A stretch of DNA of 64,000 bases from Rhodospirillaceae bacterium. GTDB taxonomy: Bacteria; Pseudomonadota; Alphaproteobacteria; Thalassobaculales; Thalassobaculaceae. Location: NCBI GenBank assembly GCA_018401495.1, contig JAGYJX010000031.1:1-64000 (forward strand), written 5' to 3'. Numbering within the stretch: position 1 is the stretch's first letter; each line of letters starts with the position of its first letter. A program made the translations under genes and the position numbers. A model generated the notes under the pieces. That model was not told where the DNA came from. It did no database searches and saw only the letters and a list, made by a program, of their open reading frames with translations. Shown one piece after another: positions 36,629-44,640 of this stretch.

Positions 36629-37854
36629 GCCGGCTGGCGGAACGGCACCACCGGTCGGGCGGCGCGCGCCGCCACCCAGCGGTCGACCAACTGGCCGACC
36701 CGCTCAAGTCCGTCCAGCAGTTGCAGGTCGGTGGCTTCGGAGGGAAGCTTCTGCGAGGGCAGCCGGCGCAAGGCTTCGGCCATGACCTTGGGGTCACGGT
36801 CGCCGTCCTCGACCACCACGCTCAGCAGGCCGAGTTCCTCGGCGCGTTTGGCGCGGATGTACTGTTCCAGCCGCGGTTCGGTGCGCGGCACCACCAGCGC
36901 CCGCTTGTCGAACGACAGGATCTCGCAGAACGTGTTGTAGCCGCCCATCGCGACGATCGCCGCGCAGCGCGCCATCAGCCCCTCGATGCGGGAATCGAAG
37001 GTGATGATGTGGACCCGGTCGAGCTTTTCCGCCCGCTCCATGAACTCGTGCTGCTGCTCCTGCGGCATGAAGGGGCCGAGCACCATCAGCACCGGGTAGG
37101 GCAGGTCGGCCTCCTGCTCGTAGGCGCGCAGCACCCAGTCCATCATCGGCTCGCCGTCGCCGCCGCCGCCGGCCGTGACCAGCAGGTAAGGGTCATCGCC
37201 GAACGGCAGGGCCGGGGCCGCCGTGACCACGTTTGAATCATGCCGCCGCAGATAGCCGGTGTAGCGGGTCTTCAACCGCACCGATGCCGGGATTTCGAGG
37301 CCGAGATAGGGGTCGCAGACCTCCTTCACGCCGTACACCCAGATCTCGTCGTAGAGATCCTGCAGCGCCGGCAGCACCTTCTTGCGCTCCCATTCCGGCA
37401 GCAGCAGTTCGGGTTCGTCCATGACGTCGCGCAGGCCAAGCACCAGCGGCGTGCCTCGCGCCTTGAGCATCTCGAGGGTGTCCTTGACCTCGCCGCGCAG
37501 GCCCCAGGGCTCCTTGTCGACGATGAACACGTCCGGATCGAAGTGCTCGGCCGTGTGCTTGATGATCGCCGCGCGCAGCTGGACCGTTTCCTCGATGTCC
37601 ATGTGCAGGGACAGCGAGGTGTAGTCGCCGTTGCGGAGCTTGATCACGCCGGGTATTCGCACGAAATCGACGCGCGTCCGGAAGTCGAAGCTGCCGATGA
37701 TCGGCGAGCCCGACAAAATCAGCACGCTGACACCCGGATCCGCTTCCACCAACGCGTGCGCGATCGCCCGGCAACGCCGAAGATGGCCGAGACCGAGCGT
37801 GTCGTGGCTGTACATCAGGACGCGAGCGTGCGTCCGACGCCTGGGCTGACTCAT
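36625..37854 (-). CDS. Glycosyltransferase, GT28/MurG-like, first gene of the glycan operon
   Basis: This 409-residue protein has the motif MYSHDTLGLGHLRRCRAIAH near its N-terminus and VTAGGGGDGEPMMDWVL plus AMGGYNTFCEILSFDKRALV in the C-terminal donor domain. It is clearly related to the other GT28-like gene of this operon. A PHA-like variable middle (HFDPDVFIVDKEPWGLRGE) may bind the acceptor. The ATG at 37854 was chosen because GAGGAGA is spaced correctly upstream; the frame extends to 37926 without a ribosome site. It is divergent from the large ABC gene across 190 bp. Confidence 0.87.
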   Translation of the reverse strand: MSQPRRRTHARVLMYSHDTLGLGHLRRCRAIAHALVEADPGVSVLILSGSPIIGSFDFRTRVDFVRIPGVIKLRNGDYTSLSLHMDIEETVQLRAAIIKHTAEHFDPDVFIVDKEPWGLRGEVKDTLEMLKARGTPLVLGLRDVMDEPELLLPEWERKKVLPALQDLYDEIWVYGVKEVCDPYLGLEIPASVRLKTRYTGYLRRHDSNVVTAAPALPFGDDPYLLVTAGGGGDGEPMMDWVLRAYEQEADLPYPVLMVLGPFMPQEQQHEFMERAEKLDRVHIITFDSRIEGLMARCAAIVAMGGYNTFCEILSFDKRALVVPRTEPRLEQYIRAKRAEELGLLSVVVEDGDRDPKVMAEALRRLPSQKLPSEATDLQLLDGLERVGQLVDRWVAARAARPVVPFRQPA

Positions 37855-37966
37855 CGGTCTCCTCGCGACCGTTGCCGGATTTAACGACGCTCGGCTGCGA
37901 CCCCTCGCCAACCGACTATGCCACAATGCCCTTGGGGTCGAAACGGTAACCTTTTCAGACGGTCGG

Positions 37967-37986
37967 GTTGATCAGCCGAGTTGATC
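37967..37986. repeat. Direct repeat GTTGATC x2 between the divergent glycan operon and ABC gene
   Basis: GTTGATC occurs at 37967-37973 and 37980-37986, a 13-bp period. It lies in the 190-bp divergent intergenic region, 59 bp before the ABC start. It could be a regulator site with direct-repeat half-sites, but may be chance. The same gap has a GGTAACC palindrome at about 37945. Confidence 0.35.
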
Positions 37987-38044
37987 GGCGTGGGGATTGA
38001 CCCCACACTCCGCTGCCATTCACAGACCCCCGGACCGGTCGCCC

Positions 38045-40702
38045 ATGGAGTCGAGTATCTACCGGTTCATCTTGCGGTACAGCAAGCGCGAACAGATCGT
38101 GCTGCTGATCATGACCGGGCTGTCGTTTCCATTCCTCTACTATTCCCTCGACCTGCCCAAGCGGATCATCAACGAGGCGCTGGACGCCAAGGGCGACGCC
38201 ACCTTCCCGATCACCTGGCTGGGCGTCGAATTCGGGCAGCTCGAATTCCTGTGGACGCTGTCCGGCCTGTTCCTGGCGCTCGTGTGCATAAACGGGGCGT
38301 TCAAGTACGCGATCAACGTCTACCGGGGCCAGCTCGGCGAGCGCATGCTGCGGCGGCTGCGATTCGAGCTGTATTCCCGGGTTCTGCGGTTCCCGCTCGG
38401 CCGTTTCCGTCGCATGAGCCAGGGCGAGATCATTCCCATGGTCACCGCCGAGGTCGAGCCGCTCGGCGGGTTCATCGGCGATTCAATCTCGTTGCCGGCG
38501 TTCCAGGGCGGCACGCTGATCACCATCCTGTTCTTCATGTTCATGCAGGACCCGGTGCTCGGCCTGGCGGCGATCTCGCTCTACCCGATCCAGGCCTACG
38601 TGATCCCGAAGCTGCAGCGCCAGGTGAACCTGCTCGCCAAGGAGCGGGTGCGCACCGTACGCGCGTTGTCCGACAAGCTCGGCGAGAGCGTGTCCGGGGT
38701 GCAGGAAATACACGCCAACGACGCCGCCCGCTTGATGCTGGCGCGATTCTCGGAGCGCCTTGGCCGGATCTACGAGATCCGCTTCGAGATCTACAAGAAA
38801 AAGTTCTTCATCAAATTTCTGAACAACTTCCTGGCTCAGATAACGCCATTTTTCTTCTACGCCATCGGCGGCTATCTGGTGGTGCGCGGCGATTTGTCGC
38901 TGGGCGCGATGGTGGCGGTGCTGGCCGCCTACAAGGACCTGTCGGCGCCCTGGAAGGAATTGCTCGGCTACTACGAGCGCAAGGAAGACGCGCGCATCAA
39001 GTACGAGCAGGTGATCGAGCAGTTCGACGCGCCCGGCAGCCTGGACCCGGCGCATCAATCCACCGACGGCGACGACACCAAGGGTGAGCCGGCTGGCTAC
39101 CGGTCGTCGAATCTCGGGGTGGTCGACGACGACGGCGACACCCAGCTCGACGGCATCAACCTGCGCCTGGAAGCCGGGGAACGCGTCGCCCTGCTCGGCC
39201 CGACCAACGGCGGCAAGGAGGCGCTCACCCTGGTTCTGGCCCGGCTGGCGTCACCGACCACCGGCAGTCTCGCCTTCGCCGGCCGCGACATCACCACCTT
39301 GCCGGAAGCGGTCACCGGCCGCCGCATCGGCTATGTCGGCCCGTCGGCGTTCGTGTTCTCGACGACGATCCGCGAGAACCTCCTGCTGGGCGCCATGCAC
39401 CGCCCGCTGGCAACACCGCAGCGCAACGAGACCGAGCAGGCCCGGGCCAAGCGGTTCGTCGCCGACGCCGCCGTGTCCGGCAACTCCACCGACGACCCAC
39501 AGGCGGACTGGGTCGACTACGGGGCGATCGGGGTGCCGGACGGCACGACGCTGTCTCAGCGGCTGGTGGAGATCCTGGAGGACGTCGATCTCCAGGAGGA
39601 TTGCTATCAGCTCGGGTTGCGCGGCGCGCTCGACCCGGAAAGCCGACCGGAGGCCGCGGCCCGGCTTCTGGAGGCGCGGGCCGGTTTCGCCGAGCGGCTG
39701 GCCGGGGATCCCGCGTTCGAGGCGCTGGTCGAGCCGTTCTCGGCCGACCGCTACAACGCCAACGCCTCGGTGGCGGAGAACCTGCTGTTCGGCACCCCGG
39801 TCGACGGCACCTTCGCGGCTGACACCATTGCCGCCGCCCCGTACGTCCGGCGCATCCTCGACACCGTCGGCCTGACCGGGGACTTCCTGACCATGGGCCG
39901 CGACATGGCGGCGACCATGGTCGAGCTGTTCGCGGACCTGCCGTCCGACCACGAGTTCTTCGCCCAGTTCAGCTTCATCTCGCCCGACGACCTGCCGGAG
40001 TTCCAGGCCCTGGTCAGCCGCGCCGACCGCGGTGGCATCGACGCCCTGGCCGAGGACGACAGGACGCGGCTGCTGTCGCTGCCGTTCAAGCTGATCGCGG
40101 CCCGCCACCGCCTCGGTCTGCTCGACGACGCCATGAAGCAGCGCATCCTCGAAGCCCGCCGCGCCTTCGCCGACAACCTGCCGCCGGAGTTGGCGGGGTC
40201 GGTCGCGTTCTTCTCGGCCGACGCCTACAACGCCGCCGCCTCGGTCCAGGACAACGTGCTGTTCGGCAAGATCGCCTACGGCGAGGCCGACGCGGCGGCC
40301 AGGGTCGGCACGGTGATCTCGGAAGTCCTGGAGAGTCTGGAGCTGCGCTCGACGGTGATCGAGGTCGGGCTGGACTTCCAGGTCGGGATCGGCGGCTCGC
40401 GGCTGACCGCCGCGCAGCGCCAGAAGATCGGTATCGCCCGCGTCCTGCTGCGCCGGCCGGACGTGCTGGTGTTCAACGACGCCGCCGGCGCCATCGATTC
40501 CGGCGCCCAGGGGCGGGTGATGGACCGGGTTCTCGGCGACGCCGAGGACCGGACCGTGGTCTGGGCGATGCAACGCGCCGACTTGGCGCGGCGTTTCAAG
40601 CGTGTGTTGGTCCTGCGCGGCGGCCGGATCGTCGAGGACGGGGCCCCTGACGTCCTGGATCGCGACGGGTCGGCGTTCCGCGCCGCGGCCGGCGACGAGT
40701 AG
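38045..40702 (+). CDS. ABC exporter-like protein with degenerate, expanded nucleotide-binding domain
   Basis: This 885-residue protein has an ABC exporter membrane domain (about residues 1-330, with FILRYSKREQIVLLIMTGLS and LGESVSGVQEIHANDAARLM) and a C-terminal ABC-like domain. Walker A is GPTNGGKE at residues 385-392, with glutamate replacing Ser/Thr. The signature is LTAAQ (787-791) instead of LSGGQ. Walker B keeps D812 but the catalytic glutamate is A813. The H-loop position is Q843. Walker A to signature spans about 395 residues instead of about 110. The expansion contains NLLLG (445), NLLFG (579) and NVLFG (737), the last two inside clearly repeated FSADxYNAxASV segments. ATP hydrolysis is therefore doubtful. 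A cyclic-nucleotide-binding protein follows 18 nt downstream. Start chosen at ATG 38045; ribosome site weak. Confidence 0.9.
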   Translation: MESSIYRFILRYSKREQIVLLIMTGLSFPFLYYSLDLPKRIINEALDAKGDATFPITWLGVEFGQLEFLWTLSGLFLALVCINGAFKYAINVYRGQLGERMLRRLRFELYSRVLRFPLGRFRRMSQGEIIPMVTAEVEPLGGFIGDSISLPAFQGGTLITILFFMFMQDPVLGLAAISLYPIQAYVIPKLQRQVNLLAKERVRTVRALSDKLGESVSGVQEIHANDAARLMLARFSERLGRIYEIRFEIYKKKFFIKFLNNFLAQITPFFFYAIGGYLVVRGDLSLGAMVAVLAAYKDLSAPWKELLGYYERKEDARIKYEQVIEQFDAPGSLDPAHQSTDGDDTKGEPAGYRSSNLGVVDDDGDTQLDGINLRLEAGERVALLGPTNGGKEALTLVLARLASPTTGSLAFAGRDITTLPEAVTGRRIGYVGPSAFVFSTTIRENLLLGAMHRPLATPQRNETEQARAKRFVADAAVSGNSTDDPQADWVDYGAIGVPDGTTLSQRLVEILEDVDLQEDCYQLGLRGALDPESRPEAAARLLEARAGFAERLAGDPAFEALVEPFSADRYNANASVAENLLFGTPVDGTFAADTIAAAPYVRRILDTVGLTGDFLTMGRDMAATMVELFADLPSDHEFFAQFSFISPDDLPEFQALVSRADRGGIDALAEDDRTRLLSLPFKLIAARHRLGLLDDAMKQRILEARRAFADNLPPELAGSVAFFSADAYNAAASVQDNVLFGKIAYGEADAAARVGTVISEVLESLELRSTVIEVGLDFQVGIGGSRLTAAQRQKIGIARVLLRRPDVLVFNDAAGAIDSGAQGRVMDRVLGDAEDRTVVWAMQRADLARRFKRVLVLRGGRIVEDGAPDVLDRDGSAFRAAAGDE

Positions 40703-40720
40703 TCGGCGAGGGGAGAGGCG

Positions 40721-41180
40721 ATGAGCATCAACCAGGAAGTCGAACTGCTGCGGAACATCCCGCTGTTCGCCAAGATCGAGCCGTCGAAGCTGAAGCTGCT
40801 CGCCTTCACTTCCGAGCGCCTCACCTACCAGCCCGACCAGGTGCTGTGCCGGCAAGGCGACATGGGCGACGCCGCCTACATCATCATCGAGGGCGAGGCC
40901 TCGGTGCGCATCGCCACCGCGTCGGGCGACATCGAGGTGGCAAGGCTCGGCGCCGGCGATGTCGTCGGCGAGATCGCGATTCTCTGCGACGTGCCGCGGA
41001 CCGCGACCGTCCGCGCCGTTGACAGGGTCACGACGCTCAAGATCACCAAGGAGCTTGTTCTTCCGACTGATCAACGAGTTCCCGCAGATCGCCATCGAGA
41101 TCATGCGTGAACTCGCGGCCCGCCTGGAGCGAACCAACGCCCAGCTGCGCGACGCGGTGAGCAAGAACCGGTCCGGCTGA
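40721..41180 (+). CDS. Cyclic nucleotide-binding domain protein, frameshifted near 41054
   Basis: The joined frames give about 152 residues comprising one cNMP-binding domain and a helical tail. LLRNIPLFAKIEPSKLKLLA opens the domain, and the phosphate-binding cassette is GDVVGEIAILCDVPRTATVR, which retains the conserved glutamate and arginine. After ITKE the frame slips because an extra T is present; the second frame continues LFFRLINEFPQIAIEIMREL to VSKNRSG. There is no helix-turn-helix, so it is not a CRP-type regulator. It probably acts with the adjacent ABC protein as a ligand-responsive subunit, which is inference from context. Confidence 0.82.
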
Positions 41181-41215
41181 CCCACACGCCCCGAACCGAG
41201 CGAACACGAGGATTC

Positions 41216-41707
41216 ATGAGCCGTCTCGACAGCGCCATCCGACGCCTGCAGGCCCAGAAGGCCGCCCTGGAAGACGCCGCCCGTCGGGCCGCCGGGATCG
41301 ACGGGCCGGCTCTGGAATTCGGCCTCGGCAACGGCCGGACCTACGACCATCTCCGCGCCATCCTGCCCGGCCGGCGGATCGTGGTGTTCGACCGCCAGGT
41401 CGCGGCGCACCCCGACTGCGTGCCACCGGACGAGGATCTCTACCTCGGCGACCTGTTCGAGACGCTGCCGCGGGCGCTCGCGGACCTCGGCCACACCGCC
41501 GCGATCGCCCATCTCGACATCGGGACCGGCGACAAGGCCGGCAGCATGGCCCTGGTGGCCAGGGCGGCGCCGATGATCGCCGGGCTGCTGGCGCACGGTG
41601 CCGTGGTCGTCAGCGACCAGCCCATCGAGGGCGTGCCGGGTCTCACCCCGCTGCCGCTGCCGCCGGGGGTCGACGACGGCCGGATCCACATGCTGCAGCG
41701 GGTGTAG
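41216..41707 (+). CDS. Small SAM-dependent methyltransferase (Methyltransf_17-like)
   Basis: This 163-residue protein starts with a helical segment and has a minimal methyltransferase core: PALEFGLGNGRTYDHLRAIL as motif I, RRIVVFDRQVAAHPDCVPP, YLGDLFETLPRALADLG and IAHLDIGTGDKAGSMALVA. The pattern fits the short Methyltransf_17 family of alphaproteobacteria. Its substrate is unknown. It follows the cNMP-binding gene by 35 nt in the same direction, making a three-gene unit with the ABC protein. Confidence 0.75.
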   Translation: MSRLDSAIRRLQAQKAALEDAARRAAGIDGPALEFGLGNGRTYDHLRAILPGRRIVVFDRQVAAHPDCVPPDEDLYLGDLFETLPRALADLGHTAAIAHLDIGTGDKAGSMALVARAAPMIAGLLAHGAVVVSDQPIEGVPGLTPLPLPPGVDDGRIHMLQRV

Positions 41708-41726
41708 CCGCCGCCGCCCCGCGAGG

Positions 41727-42521
41727 TCAGCCGAGGTCGAGGTCGACGATCACCGGCACGTGGTCGGAGGCCTTCTCCCAGCCGCGGGCCGCCCGCAGCA
41801 CGCTGGCGTGGCGCACCGCGCCGGCGAGCGGTGGGGTCACCCAGACATGGTCGAGGCGCCGGCCGCGGTCCGACACGTCCCAGTCGCGCGCCCGGTAGCT
41901 CCACCATGTGTACAGTCGTTGGTCCGCCGGGATCCGGTGGCGGACCGCGTCCAGCCAGCCGAGCCCGGCCTGCAGCTCGGACAGCGCCTCCACCTCCACC
42001 GGTGTGTGGCTGACCACGTCGAGCAGCTGCTTGTGCGACCACACGTCGGTCTCGAGCGGCGCGATGTTGAGGTCGCCGACCAGGATCATGGGCTGGCCGG
42101 CGTTCCGCTCGGCGGCGAACCAAACCCGCAGTTCGGACAGGAACTCGAGCTTGTGGGCAAATTTCGGGTTGGCCGCCGGGTCGGGGATGTCGCCGCCCGC
42201 CGGGACGTAGAGGTTGTGCAGCTCCGGCCCGCCGGCGATCCGGACCGCCAGGTGGCGGGCGTCGGCGCGGGTGCAGAAATCACAGCGCTCGGTCTCGACG
42301 ATCGGCAGCCGCGAGACCACCGCCACCCCGTTGTAGCCCTTCATTCCGGACACCGCCTGGTGCGGATAGCCGGCGTCGGCGAACGCCCTGGCCGGGAACT
42401 GATCGGCCAGCGCCTTGATCTCCTGCAGGCACAGGACGTCCGGTTGTTCGGCCGCGAGCAGTTCGAGCGCCCGCGGCAACCGCAGGCGCACCGAGTTGAT
42501 GTTCCAGGTGGCGATCCGCAC
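41727..42521 (-). CDS. xth: Exodeoxyribonuclease III
   Basis: This 264-residue protein is a class II AP endonuclease of the ExoIII family, working in base excision repair. Motifs are IATWNINSVRLRL with the metal-site asparagine, DVLCLQEIKA with the catalytic glutamate, HNLYVPAGGD, VGDLNIAPLETDVW with paired Asp/Asn, and the closing RRLDHVWV ... KASDHVPVIVDLDL. Length and motifs are standard. The FAH-family gene lies immediately upstream on the same strand, with only one base between its stop and this start. Confidence 0.95.
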   Translation of the reverse strand: MRIATWNINSVRLRLPRALELLAAEQPDVLCLQEIKALADQFPARAFADAGYPHQAVSGMKGYNGVAVVSRLPIVETERCDFCTRADARHLAVRIAGGPELHNLYVPAGGDIPDPAANPKFAHKLEFLSELRVWFAAERNAGQPMILVGDLNIAPLETDVWSHKQLLDVVSHTPVEVEALSELQAGLGWLDAVRHRIPADQRLYTWWSYRARDWDVSDRGRRLDHVWVTPPLAGAVRHASVLRAARGWEKASDHVPVIVDLDLG

Positions 42522-42522
42522 G

Positions 42523-43209
42523 TCAGACGATCCTGACCTCGAGGTCGGTCAGCCCGTCGACATGGCCATGCAGGACATCGCCGCGCCCGACCGCCGCGAC
42601 GCCCTCGGGCGTCCCGGTGAAGATCAGGTCGCCCGGGTGCAGTTCCACCAGGCCTGACAGGTAGCTGATGGTTTCCGGCACCGACCAGATCAGCGCCTTC
42701 AGGGTGGACGCCTGGCGCCGCACGCCGTTGACCTCGAGCCAGATCGCCGCGTCCTCGATCAGCGCCGGTGGCGGTGACCGGGTGCAGGGCGGCGATCGGC
42801 GCCGACTTGTCGAAACCTTTGCCCATGTCCCAGGGCGGCCGAGCTTCTTGGCCTCGCCCTGGATGTCACGCCGGGTCATGTCGAGACCGACACCATATCC
42901 CCAGATCAATCCGTTGGCCGACTCGACCGGCACGTCGCGCCCGCCCTTGCCCAGCGCCACGACCATTTCGATTTCGTGATGAAGGTCGGCGGTGGCCACC
43001 GGGTACGGCATGTCGGCGCCGCCGACGACCAGCGCGTCGGCCGGCTTCATGAAGAAGAACGGCGGCTCGCGGTCCGGATCGTGGCCCATCTCGCGGGCGT
43101 GCGCGGCGTAGTTGCGGCCGACGCAGTAGACCCGGCGAACCGGGAAGACGGCGTCCGTTCCGGCCACCGGAACAGCAGCCTGTACCGGCGGATCGATCAC
43201 ATATCGCAT
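42523..43209 (-). CDS. Fumarylacetoacetate hydrolase-family protein with two compensating indels
   Basis: The 228-residue reading frame encodes a FAH/YcgM-type hydrolase with RRVYCVGRNYAAHAREMGHD, PPFFFMKPADALV, LHHEIEMVVALGKGG and the C-terminal LVELHPGDLIFTGTPEGVA. Between about 42765 and 42834 the encoded residues are not family-like; the neighbouring frame supplies the expected WDMGKGFDKSAPIAALHPVT. A base missing near 42834 and a second indel near 42765 thus restore the frame. Likely substrates are acylpyruvates or related 2-oxo acids from aromatic breakdown. It is divergent from the TRAP transporter. Confidence 0.85.
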   Translation of the reverse strand: MRYVIDPPVQAAVPVAGTDAVFPVRRVYCVGRNYAAHAREMGHDPDREPPFFFMKPADALVVGGADMPYPVATADLHHEIEMVVALGKGGRDVPVESANGLIWGYGVGLDMTRRDIQGEAKKLGRPGTWAKVSTSRRRSPPCTRSPPPALIEDAAIWLEVNGVRRQASTLKALIWSVPETISYLSGLVELHPGDLIFTGTPEGVAAVGRGDVLHGHVDGLTDLEVRIV

Positions 43210-43584
43210 TGCTGAATCTCACTTCTTCGGGTCGATATACAAGACGAAACACGAGCGTCTCGCCTGCCGACCGCTTCGGGGACCGACGATTTCGGTATTT
43301 GAGTGCCAAAACACGATCAGGTCCAGCGCCACGATTTCGGCCGGCGCCGACGGCCGGACGGACGCGGCGTCGGCGAGACAGCGCGACAGGACCGCCGTGG
43401 CCCGTGGCCGCCGGTCGATTGCCCGCAAGTGCTCGTCGGGTTGTGGCCGAGATCTCGAGAAAACAAGGGCGGTGCGTTGACACCTCAACTCACGGTTTTC
43501 ATAGTCTTCGTCAACGCCGCGACGCGGCCATAGCCCATCCCGTCATGAGAACGGGAACGGTCACGACAGAGGGAGGATTCCGAG
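43210..43584. other. 375-bp intergenic region between FAH-family gene and TRAP transporter
   Basis: No coding sequence with family features is visible on either strand. Local GC content is slightly lower than in the flanking genes. The right part holds a strong promoter candidate for the TRAP operon (43477-43505). The rest shows no clear palindrome or riboswitch. Confidence 0.5.
43477..43505 (+). promoter_or_regulatory. Sigma-70-type promoter candidate for the TRAP operon
   Basis: A perfect TTGACA -35 (43477-43482) is followed after 17 bases by CATAGT (43500-43505), a 4/6 match to the -10 consensus. It lies about 80 bp before dctP, whose start follows GGGAGGA. Confidence 0.55.
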
Positions 43585-44613
43585 ATGCAGACCCGCCGCC
43601 TCGTGCTCGGCGCGCTGGCAGCCGCCGCGCTGGTGTCACCCTTGGGCGCCGCCGACGCCGCCGACGTGACCCTGCGCGTCCACCATTTCCTGCCGCCGGT
43701 CGCCAACACCCAGAAGAATGTCCTCGAGCCCTGGAAGAAGCAGGTGGAGGAAGCGTCCGGCGGTCGCATCGCGATCGAGATCTTTCCGGCCATGCAGCTG
43801 GGCGGCAAGCCGCCGCAGCTGATCGACCAGGCCCGCGACGGCGTCGTCGACATCGTCTGGACCCTGCCGAGCTACACGCCCGGTCGCTACCCGACATCGG
43901 CCGTGTTCGAGCTGCCCTTCATGGTCTCCACGGCGGCGGCGACGACGATGGCGGTCCAGGAGTTCTACGAGAAGCACATGCGCGAGGAATTCGCGGACGT
44001 GCACCCGCTGATGTTCCACGTCCACGCCCGCGGCGTGATCCACACCAAGAAGCCGGTCGCCACCATCGCCGACCTGTCGGGCCTCAAGGTTCGCGCCCCC
44101 AGCCGCTCGATCGGCCAGGCCCTGGAGGCGATGGGCGCGACACCGGTGTTCATGCCGGTGCCGGCGCTGCCGGAGGCGCTCTCCAAGGGAGTGGTCGACG
44201 GCGCGGTGATCCCGTGGGAGATCACCATTCCGCTGAAGATCTCCGAGATGGTCGACAACCACGCGGTCACGCCCGGACCGCGCGGCCTTTACACCTCGGT
44301 GTTCGTGCTGGCCATGAACAAGGCGAAGTACGAGGGCATGCCCGCCGACCTGCGCAAGGTCCTCGACGAGCACACCGGGATGCGGATGGCCGAATGGGTC
44401 GGCAAGGTGTGGGACGAGATCGAGGCGCCCGGTCGCGCCAAGGCCGCCGAGAGCGGAACGATCGTCGAGCTGTCGGCGGCCGAGGTCGAGAAGATGCGGG
44501 AACTCACCGCCAGCGTGCGCGGCGACTGGATCGCCGAGATGAACAAGGCCGGCAAGGACGGCGCGGCGCTGCTGAAGGACGCCGACGCCATGCTCGACAA
44601 GCACACGCGGTGA
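43585..44613 (+). CDS. dctP: TRAP transporter periplasmic substrate-binding protein (DctP)
   Basis: This 342-residue protein has an export signal (RRLVLGALAAAALVSPLGA) and the DctP/TRAP fold. Diagnostic features are VHHFLPPVANTQKNVLEPWK, IFPAMQLGGKPPQLIDQARD and the ligand-binding helix region LSGLKVRAPSRSIGQALEAM with a conserved arginine for a carboxylate. It captures an organic acid in the periplasm for the DctQM membrane components encoded directly downstream. The exact substrate is unknown. Confidence 0.93.
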   Translation: MQTRRLVLGALAAAALVSPLGAADAADVTLRVHHFLPPVANTQKNVLEPWKKQVEEASGGRIAIEIFPAMQLGGKPPQLIDQARDGVVDIVWTLPSYTPGRYPTSAVFELPFMVSTAAATTMAVQEFYEKHMREEFADVHPLMFHVHARGVIHTKKPVATIADLSGLKVRAPSRSIGQALEAMGATPVFMPVPALPEALSKGVVDGAVIPWEITIPLKISEMVDNHAVTPGPRGLYTSVFVLAMNKAKYEGMPADLRKVLDEHTGMRMAEWVGKVWDEIEAPGRAKAAESGTIVELSAAEVEKMRELTASVRGDWIAEMNKAGKDGAALLKDADAMLDKHTR

Positions 44614-44640
44614 CGCACGGACGGCCGCGCGCTCGCGCCG

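Noticed and set aside
41054..41054. Programmed frameshifting in the cNMP gene
   Set aside because: No slippery heptamer or downstream pseudoknot is visible, and similar slips occur in unrelated genes across the window.
39251..41689. Antisense frame across the ABC and cNMP genes
   Set aside because: The sense strand encodes clear ABC and cNMP motifs; the antisense has none.
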